Origin: Robiginitalea sp.
GTDB taxonomy: Bacteria; Bacteroidota; Bacteroidia; Flavobacteriales; Flavobacteriaceae
Assembly: GCA_024642005.1 (NCBI GenBank)
Contig: JAHECA010000019.1
Span: 1-64,000 of the forward strand
Length of the DNA: 64,000 nt
Direction of reading: 5' to 3'
The stretch's first letter is position 1; each line of letters begins with the position of its first letter. Below are positions 52,903 through 62,573 of the stretch, one piece after another. Made by a program: the position numbers and the translations under genes. The notes beneath the pieces were generated by a model. It saw only the letters and a program-made list of their open reading frames with translations. It did not search any database and had not been told where the DNA came from.

Positions 52903-55188
52903 ATGAAACCCACCACCTCCGTTGTTTCTTTCCTGATTTTGCTTTTTTTCACCTACCTGGCTTTCCAGTTTGCCATGCCGGCATACCGGCCCGATGCCAG
53001 CCTGCCCAAAACCGATTTTTCTACGGACCGGGCACTGGAACAGCTGCGACACATTTCCCAAAAGCCTCATGGAGTGGGTTTTCCGGCGCATACGGCAGTG
53101 CGCGATTACATACGCGAAGCCCTCGAAGGGATGGGGTTGCAGACCGAACTCCAGACCGGTTACACGGCAGGCGATTGGGGGAACCTCAGCAAGGCCGAAA
53201 ACATTTTGGCCCGCCTCCCCGGCCGGGAGCCCGGGAAAGCCCTGCTGTTATTATCCCATTACGACAGCAGCCCCCATTCGTCCCTGGGCGCCAGCGATGC
53301 CGGCAGCGGGGTGGTTACCATCCTCGAGGGCCTCAGGGCCTTTCTGGCAGCGAACCAACAACCCAAAAACGACCTCATTGTCCTGATTTCAGATGCCGAA
53401 GAACTGGGCCTGAACGGAGCCGACCTGTTTGTTAACAGCCACCCCTGGGCCCATGATGTGGGCCTGGTTCTGAATTTCGAAGCCCGGGGAAGCGGCGGGC
53501 CCGGGTACATGCTTATCGAGACCAATGGGGGCAATGCCGGCCTGATCGATGCCTTCACGGCGGCCGCCCCTCCCTATCCGGTAGCCAATTCCCTGGCCTA
53601 CAGCATCTACAAAATGCTGCCCAATGATACCGACCTGACCGTTTTCAGGGAAGACGGCGACATTCAGGGCTTCAATTTTGCATTCATAGACGACCATTTC
53701 GACTACCATACCGCCCTGGATTCGTGGGAGCGGCTCGACCGCAATACCCTGGCGCATCAGGGGAGTTACCTGGTTTCCCTCCTGAGCTATTTCAGCGAGG
53801 CCGACCTGGCCAGGTTGCAGAGCCCCGACGATTCGGTTTACTTCAATATGCCCTTTCTGGGGCTGATGCACTATCCTAACACCTTCATCTGGCCCGGTTT
53901 CGCGCTCGCCTTGTTGCTGCTGTTGGCCACGCTGATAACCGGGCTGCGCAACGGCACACTTTCGGCCCGGGGCATGGCCTTTGGCCTGTTACCCGCCCTG
54001 GCGGTGCTTGGCCTCAACGGGTTGCTCGGCTATTTCGCCTGGCCGATGCTGAAAGCCGCCTACCCGGCCTATACCGACATGCTCCATGGCTTTACCTATA
54101 ACGGCTATCTGTACATAGGCGCCCTTGCCGCCCTGGCATTCGGCAGCGGTTTTCTGATATACGGCAGGCGCTACAAGGGCAATGCCGCAGATGCACTGGT
54201 CGCCCCTGCCCTATTGTGGCTCTTGCTTTGCGGGGCACTGAACCAGTACCTGCCCGGGGCTGCCTTTTTCGTTTTGCCCGGCATTGCCCTGCTCGCCGGC
54301 CTGCTCATCCTGGTCCTGGAGCCCCGCCCCAGCCCCTATTTGTTCACCATGCTGGGAGTGCCGGCCCTTTGGCTATTCGCCCCTTTTGTGAAAATGTTCC
54401 CGGTCGGGCTTGGTCTTAAAATGCTGGTGACCGCCAGCCTGATGAGCAGCTTTATTTTTCTGCTGCTACTCGGCATATTCCTGCAATATCCGCAACGACG
54501 GCGTTTCGGATGGCTGGGCGTGCTGGTCGGGGCAGGTCTGCTGGTCGGAGCCCACCTGACCAGTGGCTTTACACCCGAACGCCCCAAACCGAGCAGCCTG
54601 TTGTACGTGATGAATGCCGAAAATGGCCAGGCGCACTGGGCGACCTATGAGAAAGTCCCTTCTGCATGGACCCGGGCCTACCTCGGCAGCAACCCTGCCG
54701 ATGCCGCAAGCAGCAATGGCCTTGCGCTGAGCAGTAAATACAGCACTGGCTTTTCATTCGTTGCCGAGGCCCCGTCCAAGGAGGTGTTGCCCCCCGAGCT
54801 ATCGGTTAGCCAGGACACCCTGGTAGGAGGGCAGCGATTGCTCACCCTTGAAATCACTTCCCAAAGGCCTGTAAACCGCCTCGAAGTATTTACCGGCGAC
54901 TCCCCGATAGACCGGGCAGCGGTAAACGGGATACCCCTTTCTGAGGCATTCTTGCAGCAACGAAGGGGCGGAAAACTGATCACTCATTTTGTGAGCGACA
55001 ACGACCCAACCCGTCTGGAATTGGCGCTTCCGGCCGGAAGCTCCCTCGACCTTACTGTCTATGAGGCCTCCAATGACCTGCTGACCAACCCGCTTTTCAG
55101 TGTCCCACCCCGGCCCGAAGATCAGATTCCAATGCCTTTTGTGCTGAACGATGCCATCCTGGTCATTAAATCCATCCATTTTGAATAG
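52903..55188 (+). CDS. M28 family peptidase with multi-pass membrane domain
   Basis: A 761-residue membrane peptidase. An N-terminal anchor (8-26) is followed by an M28 catalytic domain (about 40-300) with ligands His119, Asp132, Glu166/Glu167, Glu193 and His269 (HYDSSPHSSLGASD, DAEELG, DDHFDYHTALD). The middle and end hold about eight hydrophobic spans (about 325-555), then a C-terminal extracytoplasmic beta domain. The layout resembles ER metallopeptidase (Fxna-like) proteins. It probably degrades peptides at the periplasmic face. Confidence 0.9.
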   Translation: MKPTTSVVSFLILLFFTYLAFQFAMPAYRPDASLPKTDFSTDRALEQLRHISQKPHGVGFPAHTAVRDYIREALEGMGLQTELQTGYTAGDWGNLSKAENILARLPGREPGKALLLLSHYDSSPHSSLGASDAGSGVVTILEGLRAFLAANQQPKNDLIVLISDAEELGLNGADLFVNSHPWAHDVGLVLNFEARGSGGPGYMLIETNGGNAGLIDAFTAAAPPYPVANSLAYSIYKMLPNDTDLTVFREDGDIQGFNFAFIDDHFDYHTALDSWERLDRNTLAHQGSYLVSLLSYFSEADLARLQSPDDSVYFNMPFLGLMHYPNTFIWPGFALALLLLLATLITGLRNGTLSARGMAFGLLPALAVLGLNGLLGYFAWPMLKAAYPAYTDMLHGFTYNGYLYIGALAALAFGSGFLIYGRRYKGNAADALVAPALLWLLLCGALNQYLPGAAFFVLPGIALLAGLLILVLEPRPSPYLFTMLGVPALWLFAPFVKMFPVGLGLKMLVTASLMSSFIFLLLLGIFLQYPQRRRFGWLGVLVGAGLLVGAHLTSGFTPERPKPSSLLYVMNAENGQAHWATYEKVPSAWTRAYLGSNPADAASSNGLALSSKYSTGFSFVAEAPSKEVLPPELSVSQDTLVGGQRLLTLEITSQRPVNRLEVFTGDSPIDRAAVNGIPLSEAFLQQRRGGKLITHFVSDNDPTRLELALPAGSSLDLTVYEASNDLLTNPLFSVPPRPEDQIPMPFVLNDAILVIKSIHFE

Positions 55189-55993
55189 GACAATTGGGGT
55201 ACTCGGCTGCGGGTGGCTTGGTCTGCCGCTGGCCCAGGAATTGCTGGCATCCGGGAATCGGGTGCGCGGCAGCAGCACAAGCCCTGCAAAAGTTGCCATG
55301 TTGACCTCCCTGGGTTTTGAGGCCTACCTCCTCCAGCTCGATTCCACAGGGTTCAGAGGCGATATTTCAGGGTTCCTGCGGGGCCTTGATGTACTGGTTT
55401 TTAACATCCCTCCAGGGATTCGCAAAAACCCCGGAAACAACTATGTGGGCAGGGTCGATCATCTGATGAAAGCCATTCGTCGGGCAGCACTTCCCCGCCT
55501 CATTTATATTAGCAGCACTTCGGTATATGGCCGGCAACAGGGGGTGGTAGACGAAACCAATCTTCCCGAGCCCGATACGGAAAGTGGCCGGCAGTTACTC
55601 GAAGCGGAGGCCCGAGTCTGGCAGGATCATGTGAGCCGATCGACCCTGATTGTTCGGCTGGGGGGGCTGCTGGGCCCCGACCGGCACCCTGCAACCACGC
55701 TGTCGGGACGTGCGGGTCTCACCGGGGGTGGCGACCCGGTAAACCTCATCCGCCGGCACGAGGCGGTGCACCTGCTCAGGCTCGCCCTGGAACGATCCGA
55801 TTGGGAAGGGCTGGTCAATGCAGTACATCCGGAACATCCCACAAAGGCCATATTCTATGGTCGTGAAGCCAGGCGGCTGGGCCTGGAGCCCCCTTTGTAC
55901 GAGAATGAAGCTGATGAAAACCCAGGGAAGACGGTAGTGAGTCGCTATGCGAGGGAACTCCGGCCCGTCTTCAACACCTCCATTTTCGGATGA
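55181..55993 (+). CDS. NAD(P)-dependent epimerase/dehydratase-like SDR protein
   Basis: A Rossmann-fold protein of 270 residues from TTG 55181 (NRTIGVLGCGWLGLPLA, the first strand with GxGxxG). SSTSVYG and a GLLGPDRHP segment mark an atypical SDR of the YeeZ type; the usual YxxxK is not obvious. The frame is open to ATG 55151, which would overlap the M28 gene by 38 bases; both starts are possible, TTG giving the tighter family fit. Substrate unknown. Confidence 0.75.
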   Translation: MNRTIGVLGCGWLGLPLAQELLASGNRVRGSSTSPAKVAMLTSLGFEAYLLQLDSTGFRGDISGFLRGLDVLVFNIPPGIRKNPGNNYVGRVDHLMKAIRRAALPRLIYISSTSVYGRQQGVVDETNLPEPDTESGRQLLEAEARVWQDHVSRSTLIVRLGGLLGPDRHPATTLSGRAGLTGGGDPVNLIRRHEAVHLLRLALERSDWEGLVNAVHPEHPTKAIFYGREARRLGLEPPLYENEADENPGKTVVSRYARELRPVFNTSIFG

Positions 55994-56022
55994 ATCGCCC
56001 CCGGTTCTTGGAAAAATTAATG

Positions 56023-56030
56023 TAGTTTTG
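56023..56030 (+). promoter_or_regulatory. -7 element of the TPR protein gene at 56046
   Basis: TAGTTTTG is an exact TAnnTTTG match, 15 bases before ATG 56046. No -33 element at standard spacing. Confidence 0.5.
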
Positions 56031-56045
56031 CGCTCGGATAAATCC

Positions 56046-56756
56046 ATGGCGATGAGAAAACTAGCATGTTTGGCCGTTTTGATGACGGCAGGTGCCCTTC
56101 AGGCACAGACCCCGGAAACACTTAAGAATCACTTCGAGGCCTATTACTTCCAGATGCGGTTGCAGGGCGACGTACAGGGCGTGATCAATGCCCTTACACA
56201 CCTTAATGTAATCGAGCCTTCCGTGGAACGGCGCGATACCCTGGCCTATATCTATGCCAATAACGAGATGCACCTCCAGGCGCTGAACCTGTTGGGCATT
56301 GAACTCAACCCGGATGATTCACAACTGGCTTTGCAGGTAAAAGCACTTTCTCTGAAATCCCTGAATCAGCCCAAGCGGGCCCTGGACCAATTCCAGGCGC
56401 TTTTCAAGCTGACGCCGAACGCATACCTGGCCTATGAAATGGCCGACCTGAAAATACAGCTTGGGGAAAATGCGGGGGCGCTGCTCGATATCGACTACGG
56501 GGTGGAAAACGCCACTGACGATATGAAATACGCCTTTTACGAACGGCAACAACCTTACGAAGTGCCGCTCAAGGCTGCCCTGATCCACCTGCGCGGGCTG
56601 GCCCAATACGGGATGAACCGGAACAATATCGACAAGGCGCTCGCCAGTTTTGACGAGGCCCTGGCGCTGGCTCCCAATTTTAACCTGGCGAGCCTGAGCA
56701 AACAGGCCCTTGAGAGTCGCAATAACACTCCCGAAAACCCGGAAAACAAGAACTAG
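56046..56756 (+). CDS. exported TPR-like repeat protein
   Basis: A 236-residue exported protein. A signal peptide (RKLACLAVLMTAGALQAQ) precedes helical TPR-like repeats (FEAYYFQMRLQGDVQGVINALT; ALSLKSLNQPKRALDQFQALF; LASFDEALALAPNFNLASL). Role unknown; TPRs suggest a protein contact. ATG 56052 (MRKL) is an equally good start. It converges with the trehalase gene, three bases away. Confidence 0.78.
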   Translation: MAMRKLACLAVLMTAGALQAQTPETLKNHFEAYYFQMRLQGDVQGVINALTHLNVIEPSVERRDTLAYIYANNEMHLQALNLLGIELNPDDSQLALQVKALSLKSLNQPKRALDQFQALFKLTPNAYLAYEMADLKIQLGENAGALLDIDYGVENATDDMKYAFYERQQPYEVPLKAALIHLRGLAQYGMNRNNIDKALASFDEALALAPNFNLASLSKQALESRNNTPENPENKN

Positions 56757-56759
56757 GCC

Positions 56760-58370
56760 CTAATTTTCAGGAAGCATGGGGGCATCTTCGGGGCTGCGCA
56801 ACAGCTCGCGAAACCCTACGGCCACCCCGTTGCTCCAGCCAAACCCGTCCTGGGTAGGGTATTCGCCCCCTCCTGACAACAGCGTGGTATCTCTTACGTT
56901 GTATTTTTCAAGCATTTTGCCGGTGTCGCGGTATACCTTTTGATTGAGGGACACCCACCGCGACATGATTTGCCGGGCTTCCTGGGTGTAGCCATAGCGC
57001 AACAGCCCGCCCACAGCCATCCATTGCAGGGGTGCCCAGCCGTTTGGGGCATCCCATTGCTGGCCGGAGGCCTTCAGGGTGGTAACCAGCCCTCCCGGGC
57101 TCAGGAAATCGTCCATAAGCCGCTGGCGGACGGCAGAAGCCTGGCTGGGCGAGGCCATACCAAAATACAGGGGGAATACCCCTGCCAGGGTTATCTCCCG
57201 GCCGGCCAGCCGGTCCTTAAAATCGTAGTCGACATAGAAGCCCGCCACCGGGTCCCAGAGCAAATTGTTAATTACGGCCTGCCTGCGCGAAGCACGTTCG
57301 GCCATTTGATCGGCTTTGGCGGCCTGGCCCCGGGTTCGGTAGCCTTCCGAAAGCAGGTTTTCCATAAAGAACAAAAGGGCGTTCAGGTCTACCGGGAGCA
57401 GCTCGGTAGTCTGGGTGGTAGCAAAGGATCCCTCTTCTGCATACCAGCGGCTGCTGAAGTCCCAGCCCGAGGCGGCAGCTGCACGTAAATTGGCATACAA
57501 CGCTTCTTTCGCGGCTTCTGTGGGCAAGCTCGAGGCCAGTTCCAAATCTTCCCGGTACGATTCCGGGCGCGGGGTGCGCCCGCTGTCCCAGTACCGGTTC
57601 ATCAGCGTATCGCCGTCGAGTCGCACCGCCCGCCCGGCCGCCTGCCAGGAATCGAGCTCCCCTGCCCCGTCCATCCAGTAGGCGTATTCCTTTTCGAGCT
57701 GGGGAAAGTAGCGGTCCAGCACAGTAGGATCCTGACCCGCCAGCAAGTCCACCATCAGGCTGAAAAAAGGAGGTTGGGAGCGGGTGAGGTAGTAATCCCT
57801 TGTACCATTTGGTATAAAACCTATGGAATCAATCAGGTGCCCGAAGTTGGCGAGCATGTTTTCAGCCAGGTCGGTCTGGCCGTCAGCTACCAGGCCCAGC
57901 ATGGTAAAATAACTGTCCCAGTAATAAATTTCACGAAACCTACCGCCCGGTACAATATATTCCTGAGCCAAAGGAATGCTGGATGCCCCGGCCGAAGCCG
58001 GAAGGGGTTCCCGTTTGAGCACGTCCCACATCACGCTGATATGATCGAACATGGTGCGGGAGGGATCAGATTTAAAATCGGCGTGATAGGCGGGCAACGG
58101 CACGAAGTGATCGGCCACAAAGTCCTCCAGGTTGAACCCGGGCACCTGCCGCTGCTCCAGATAGCGCTTTTCGAGTTCCTGAAAAGGCAGGTCGCGCTCC
58201 ATATCGACAAAGGTCTTGGAGTCGGGAAACATCCTGGCCAGCTGCACATCCCGAAATAATTCCGTTTCGTAGAAAGTTCCGGCCACCGCCTCCGGGGCGG
58301 GCTCGGTCTTGCACTGCATAAACAGCACTACTGCCGGGCAAACCAGGGCGAGCGCAATCTTTTTTTTCAT
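56760..58370 (-). CDS. trehalase lipoprotein (GH37)
   Basis: Hydrolyses trehalose to glucose. The 536-residue protein carries both trehalase signatures: PGGRFREIYYWDSYF (141-155) and QWDAPNGWAP near the C terminus. A lipoprotein signal peptide (LFMQC, Cys20) places it outside the inner membrane rather than in the cytoplasm, as TreA. It is the last gene of a three-gene minus-strand unit with the SnoaL-like and small lipoprotein genes upstream. Confidence 0.93.
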   Translation of the reverse strand: MKKKIALALVCPAVVLFMQCKTEPAPEAVAGTFYETELFRDVQLARMFPDSKTFVDMERDLPFQELEKRYLEQRQVPGFNLEDFVADHFVPLPAYHADFKSDPSRTMFDHISVMWDVLKREPLPASAGASSIPLAQEYIVPGGRFREIYYWDSYFTMLGLVADGQTDLAENMLANFGHLIDSIGFIPNGTRDYYLTRSQPPFFSLMVDLLAGQDPTVLDRYFPQLEKEYAYWMDGAGELDSWQAAGRAVRLDGDTLMNRYWDSGRTPRPESYREDLELASSLPTEAAKEALYANLRAAAASGWDFSSRWYAEEGSFATTQTTELLPVDLNALLFFMENLLSEGYRTRGQAAKADQMAERASRRQAVINNLLWDPVAGFYVDYDFKDRLAGREITLAGVFPLYFGMASPSQASAVRQRLMDDFLSPGGLVTTLKASGQQWDAPNGWAPLQWMAVGGLLRYGYTQEARQIMSRWVSLNQKVYRDTGKMLEKYNVRDTTLLSGGGEYPTQDGFGWSNGVAVGFRELLRSPEDAPMLPEN

Positions 58371-58374
58371 TGGG

Positions 58375-58884
58375 TTAATGTGTTACCGTTTCGGAACGAA
58401 GCAATGTTTGGCGCATCAAGCTGTCTTTTTCCTTTTTCAGGCCAATGGCCTCCTGAATGGTCTCATTGGGCACGGTCAGGGAAAGCACGTAATGGGCGAT
58501 CTTCCATCCTTCAGGGGTCTTTACAGCCACCCCTGACCCCCGGCACAATTGCATCCAGGTGTCGAGCAGTTCGTCGAACCAGGCCATTTGCCCGTCGGGG
58601 CTAAAGAAAATATGCCGCTCAAGGGCTTTGAAATCCCAGGCCTTGCCCTGGTCAAAATACGGTTTTGAGAAGGCCATGAAGGCCTCCCGGTCCCAATTTT
58701 CTGCGGCGTCGGTGCCAATAAACACCGCCCCCGGAGCCATGGCCCCGAAGTAGGCATCGAAATCGGCATCGGCGGCCGCCCTGTGCCAGGCCGTCAGCAA
58801 GGCATCGACCGCTTCCGTATCGGTCTGCTGGGCCCGAACCCCCAGCGAAAGGCAGGCAATTACTGCAAATAGTATCCTATTCAT
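58375..58884 (-). CDS. exported NTF2/SnoaL-like protein
   Basis: A 169-residue protein with a signal peptide (MNRILFAVIACLSLGVRAQ). The remainder has the cone-shaped NTF2-like pattern: DALLTAWHRAAADADFDAYFGAMAP and FIGTDAAENWDREAFMAF, with W.IAHYVLS strands at the end. Such proteins are enzymes or ligand binders. It lies five bases before trehalase and overlaps the small lipoprotein gene by eight bases. Confidence 0.82.
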   Translation of the reverse strand: MNRILFAVIACLSLGVRAQQTDTEAVDALLTAWHRAAADADFDAYFGAMAPGAVFIGTDAAENWDREAFMAFSKPYFDQGKAWDFKALERHIFFSPDGQMAWFDELLDTWMQLCRGSGVAVKTPEGWKIAHYVLSLTVPNETIQEAIGLKKEKDSLMRQTLLRSETVTH

Positions 58885-59371
58885 GTTCGAAAATTTTTGG
58901 GTCCAGATTCTCTGCTACAACCCGGTTGAGCTGCTCGCGGAAAGCATTGTAAGCCACTAAGGCCTGGATGAGCGATTCGCGCGGGTTGAGCCGGTAATGC
59001 AGGTCGGCCTGTGTCTTTTGCAGGAAGGTCCTGAAGACCTTCAGGCGGCTTTTGACCGAGGGGCGGTCGAAGTTTACCGGGAATTCGGAAGTCTCCAATT
59101 CCTGGCAGGCCCCTGTGAGTTCCTCGAGCAGGAGTTCCAGCTCTTCGTTCTCCTGACCACGGTAAACCGACTCCATGCGCTGTTGCAGGTTCTCCAGGGC
59201 CGCCCAACCCTCTATTCCAGCCTGCGCCTCGGCACTCAGCGGCAGGGTGGCGGGAAGTTGCAGGGAATCTTGAGAGGCCGACTGGAGCGATTCGTCCCGG
59301 GCCGCAGGTTCTTCCTGCCGACAGGCCATCAACAGCAGTAATCCCAGCATCAAACCAGACAAAATACGCAT
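58877..59371 (-). CDS. small helical lipoprotein
   Basis: A 164-residue lipoprotein: signal peptide MRILSGLMLGLLLLMAC with Cys17 lipidated. The mature part is Gln/Glu/Leu-rich and mostly helical, with coiled-coil-like heptads (LENLQQRMESVYRGQENEEL region). No domain is recognised; homologues in Flavobacteria are called viral A-type inclusion proteins only because of coiled-coil similarity. ATG 59371 is chosen as the lipobox start. First gene of the trehalase unit. Confidence 0.72.
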   Translation of the reverse strand: MRILSGLMLGLLLLMACRQEEPAARDESLQSASQDSLQLPATLPLSAEAQAGIEGWAALENLQQRMESVYRGQENEELELLLEELTGACQELETSEFPVNFDRPSVKSRLKVFRTFLQKTQADLHYRLNPRESLIQALVAYNAFREQLNRVVAENLDPKIFEHE

Positions 59372-59400
59372 AGGGCGAATGTACAAATTTTACAAAGAGT

Positions 59401-59408
59401 TATCTTTA
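59401..59408 (+). promoter_or_regulatory. possible -7 element of the threonine dehydrogenase gene
   Basis: TATCTTTA matches TAnnTTTG at seven of eight positions, 28 bases before ATG 59437. Confidence 0.4.
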
Positions 59409-59436
59409 CCCCCACATGGAATAAAAGCGAGTTCTG

Positions 59437-60384
59437 ATGCCCAAAAACATACTGATTGTGGGTGCCTGCGGACAAATTGGCACCGAACTGACCCTGGCCT
59501 TGCGTTCCCTCTACGGCAAGGATAGGGTAATTGCCAGCGACATAAGGCACGGGGGAAGCGAACTGATGGATTCCGGACCCTTTGAAACGCTCGATGCCAC
59601 CGACCCGAACGCGGTCGAAGAGGTGGTGGTACACCACGGGGTAGACGAAATATACCTGATGGCAGCCATGCTGAGCGCCACAGCCGAGAAATTTCCCGAC
59701 CGGGCTTGGAACCTAAACATGAATTCCCTGTTCCACATACTGCGCCTGGCCCGGGAACGCAAGATCTCCAAGGTTTTCTGGCCTTCCAGCATAGCCGTCT
59801 TCGGACGCACCACCCCCCGTGAGCAAACGCCCCAAACCACTATCATGGAGCCGGGCACAGTCTACGGGATAAGCAAGCAGGCCGGGGAGCGCTGGTGCGA
59901 GTATTATTCCCGGAAGTTTGGCGTAGACGTGCGCAGCCTGCGCTATCCGGGCCTGATCAGCTGGAAGACCGAACCGGGTGGCGGAACCACGGATTACGCG
60001 GTGGAAATCTTCCACGAGGCCCTGAGACATGATGCCTATACCTGTTACCTGCGGGAAGACACGCGCCTGCCCATGATGTACATGGACGACGCCATACGGG
60101 CCACCATAGAGCTGATGCAGGCAGACGCCGAAAGCGTGCGGGTACGCTCTTCCTACAACCTGAGTTCAATGAGTTTTACCCCGGCCGAGCTGGCCCAGGC
60201 GATACGGGTGCACCAGCCCGATTTCAAGATGTCTTATGCCCCCGATTTCAGGCAGGAGATTGCAGAAACCTGGCCCGGCAGCATAGACGATTCCGAGGCG
60301 AAGGCCGACTGGGGCTGGAAGCCCGAATTTAACCTGGAACGCACCACGGCCGTGATGCTCGAAAAACTGGGAACCCGGGTTTAA
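59437..60384 (+). CDS. L-threonine 3-dehydrogenase, SDR type
   Basis: Oxidises threonine to 2-amino-3-ketobutyrate with NAD+. The 315-residue protein has an N-terminal Rossmann motif GACGQIG (9-15), the catalytic Tyr143/Lys147 (YGISK), and the threonine-specific [20 protein letters not shown] segment, which distinguishes it from sugar epimerases. This UDP-epimerase-like form is typical of Bacteroidota and differs from zinc TDH enzymes. The stop overlaps the convergent RimB-RimK gene by four bases. Confidence 0.93.
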   Translation: MPKNILIVGACGQIGTELTLALRSLYGKDRVIASDIRHGGSELMDSGPFETLDATDPNAVEEVVVHHGVDEIYLMAAMLSATAEKFPDRAWNLNMNSLFHILRLARERKISKVFWPSSIAVFGRTTPREQTPQTTIMEPGTVYGISKQAGERWCEYYSRKFGVDVRSLRYPGLISWKTEPGGGTTDYAVEIFHEALRHDAYTCYLREDTRLPMMYMDDAIRATIELMQADAESVRVRSSYNLSSMSFTPAELAQAIRVHQPDFKMSYAPDFRQEIAETWPGSIDDSEAKADWGWKPEFNLERTTAVMLEKLGTRV

Positions 60385-61772
60385 ACTATTATTTCACCGG
60401 GGTGCGGATGGTACTTGAGCTTCCGTTCGATTGCCCGGATCATTTGGTCGGCAATGTCTTTTCCGGTGGCATTTTCGATGCCTTCCAGCCCGGGGGAAGA
60501 ATTGACCTCGAGCAGCAGGGGCCCCTTGTTCGATCGGATGATGTCTACCCCGGCCACCACCAGGTTTAAAACCTTGGCAGCCTTTATGGCCAGTTTCCGT
60601 TCTTCGGAAGTTATCCTGATCTTGGAAGCGCGGCCGCCCTGGTGGATGTTTGCGCGGAACTCCCCTTTCTCGGCCTGGCGCTGCATGGAAGCCACCACCT
60701 TGCCGTCGACTACAAAACAGCGGATGTCCTGCCCGTTAGCCTCCTTGATGAATTCCTGTACCAGGATGTTGGTCTGCACACTTTTAAAGGCATTGATAAC
60801 GCTTTCGGCAGCTTTATTGGTCTCGGCCAGCACTACCCCTTTGCCCTGGGTACTTTCGAGCAGCTTGATAATAAGCGGGGCTCCATTTACCATTTTGATC
60901 AGGTCGCGTGTATCGTTTGGCGACTTGGCGAACCCGGTAATGGGTATGTGGATGTCGTGACGGGCGAACAACTGGGACGCGTAAAGCTTGTCGCGCGACT
61001 GGGTAATGGCCTCGGCCGAATTCAGGCAATAAACCCCCAGGTAATCGAACTGACGGATCAGGGCGCACCCGTAAAAGGTCACAGAAGGCTTAATCCGCGG
61101 AATAATGGCATCGAATTCATTGAGAATGTTTCCGCCCCGGTAGCGGATCTCGGGCGAATTGGCATCGAGCTTCATATAGGCGAGCTCCACATTGAGGAAT
61201 ACGATTTCGTGCCCCCTCGCTTCGGCCGCCTCCATGATCCGCTTGTTGCTGTACAGGGCCGGGTTGCTGGCCAGCAGGGCAATGCGGAGGCCGCTCTTTT
61301 CATGGATGAAAGGGGCATACTTCTGCATGATATCGGCCTCGGTAAAGCTACTTTGGATAAAGCTCTTTGCCGGGTCGACCAGAAACCGGCCAGACAGCGC
61401 TTCCCGGCCCAGGAGCATCCGGTATTCCATGGTATCGCGGTTGGCCAGGGTGAGCTCGATTTCAAAGATTTCGTCGCCCAGTCGAAGGGCGGTCTTGATT
61501 ACCAGCCGTTCCTCGGAAATGCCCGAAGAACTCTTCACGGTGCGACGGGTTACCAGGCGCGCCTCGCAGCGCAGGGCAATGCTCCGGTTTTCCTGGAGCG
61601 GGAATACTTCGAACTGCACCCATTCCTCCCCGTGTTTCATCACGATCTTCAGGTTGGTGGCCTGAATGGAAGATGTCTTTGCACCGGAATCGACTCGCGC
61701 TTTGATGGCGGGAATGCCCAGCCCTTCAAAAACGCACCATTCTTCGCTGCCGATAAGTTGTAGTGAATTCAT
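60381..61772 (-). CDS. rimK: RimB-RimK fusion: retropepsin-like domain plus S6 glutamate ligase
   Basis: A 463-residue fusion. The N-terminal part (1-145) is a RimB-like aspartic-protease-fold domain with the active-site motif [10 protein letters not shown] (Asp28-Ser-Gly) and MLLGREAL at its end. The C-terminal part (about 165-463) is an ATP-grasp ligase homologous to RimK, which adds glutamate residues to ribosomal protein S6. In Proteobacteria these are separate proteins encoded together; here they are one chain. Likely controls glutamylation, with addition and removal by the same polypeptide. Confidence 0.9.
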   Translation of the reverse strand: MNSLQLIGSEEWCVFEGLGIPAIKARVDSGAKTSSIQATNLKIVMKHGEEWVQFEVFPLQENRSIALRCEARLVTRRTVKSSSGISEERLVIKTALRLGDEIFEIELTLANRDTMEYRMLLGREALSGRFLVDPAKSFIQSSFTEADIMQKYAPFIHEKSGLRIALLASNPALYSNKRIMEAAEARGHEIVFLNVELAYMKLDANSPEIRYRGGNILNEFDAIIPRIKPSVTFYGCALIRQFDYLGVYCLNSAEAITQSRDKLYASQLFARHDIHIPITGFAKSPNDTRDLIKMVNGAPLIIKLLESTQGKGVVLAETNKAAESVINAFKSVQTNILVQEFIKEANGQDIRCFVVDGKVVASMQRQAEKGEFRANIHQGGRASKIRITSEERKLAIKAAKVLNLVVAGVDIIRSNKGPLLLEVNSSPGLEGIENATGKDIADQMIRAIERKLKYHPHPGEIIV

Positions 61773-61824
61773 ATGCTAAGCTTGCTAAGGGCCCGATGCC
61801 TGGCCCACCGGAAGAGCGGTTTTC

Positions 61825-62244
61825 TCAATCCCTCCGGAATACGTCTGAAGGCTGCAGAAAGTGCTTGAATTCCACCATATAGCCGTTGGGGTCCTCCACA
61901 AAAAAAGAGCGGTGGGTGCCTACATGTCCCTGCAGGAAAAGGGAATTTACCGGCAGTTCCAAAGAAAGGCCCTCCAGGCGCTTGAGCAACTCTTCCCATT
62001 GACTGCCTTCAACGAGTACCCCAAAATGAAAGGCTGGCAAAACCGCCTCTTCAAACTTGTAGGATTTGAACTGGAAATTGAAGACGCCCGATTGGATGAA
62101 GGTGATCTGATTGCCAAACAGGTCTACATCTACCCACTGTGTAGACATGCGCCCGAGGGTAGCCCCCAGGGTTTGAGAATAAAACTTCTTGGTGGCCGAA
62201 ACGCTGATGCAGGGCAGTGACAGGTGAAAGGCGGCTTTTGGCAT
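61825..62244 (-). CDS. VOC family protein
   Basis: A 139-residue vicinal-oxygen-chelate fold protein. It begins AAFHLSLPCISVSATKKFYSQTLG, with the typical first His, and ends RSFFVEDPNGYMVEFKHF, whose Glu is a metal ligand. The middle HFGVLVEG provides a third ligand. Two VOC genes lie in this window and differ in sequence; neither has an identified substrate. Confidence 0.86.
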   Translation of the reverse strand: MPKAAFHLSLPCISVSATKKFYSQTLGATLGRMSTQWVDVDLFGNQITFIQSGVFNFQFKSYKFEEAVLPAFHFGVLVEGSQWEELLKRLEGLSLELPVNSLFLQGHVGTHRSFFVEDPNGYMVEFKHFLQPSDVFRRD

Positions 62245-62259
62245 AGTTGGCTGAAGGGT

Positions 62260-62571
62260 TTATATATCGGAATCTTCGTCCTCTTCCATTTCGATATCGG
62301 GAATGTTTTCTTCCGGATCTTCGTTCTGGAAATCCTCGTAATCGTCCTCATCGTAATTTGCCATAGTCTTTTCGAGCTTGGCGCTGATCTTAACCAGGTA
62401 TTTGGTGTCGTCTGTAGAGACCTCCACCGCCTCAATCCGCTCGCCTTGCGCATTGCGGAAGGTCACGATCTGATCTTCGTCATAGCCGTCGGGGTACTTC
62501 TCCACCAGAAGCTTTAAGACTTCGGGGGTAAGCTTCTTAAAATCTACTATGACACGCTTCTTATTATCCAT
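62260..62571 (-). CDS. small acidic conserved protein
   Basis: A 103-residue cytoplasmic protein. The first half (VIVDFKKLTPEVLKLLVEKYPDGY) has a compact alpha/beta pattern conserved in Flavobacteria; the C-terminal 35 residues are almost entirely Asp/Glu. Often labelled DNA primase in databases, but I see no primase motif. It is two bases before the deoxyhypusine synthase-like gene in coding order (downstream of it), so is likely co-transcribed. Confidence 0.72.
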   Translation of the reverse strand: MDNKKRVIVDFKKLTPEVLKLLVEKYPDGYDEDQIVTFRNAQGERIEAVEVSTDDTKYLVKISAKLEKTMANYDEDDYEDFQNEDPEENIPDIEMEEDEDSDI

Positions 62572-62573
62572 AG

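Noticed and set aside
60642-61763. 373-codon plus-strand frame opposite the RimB-RimK fusion
   Set aside because: Antisense shadow with composition typical of reverse-complement translation.
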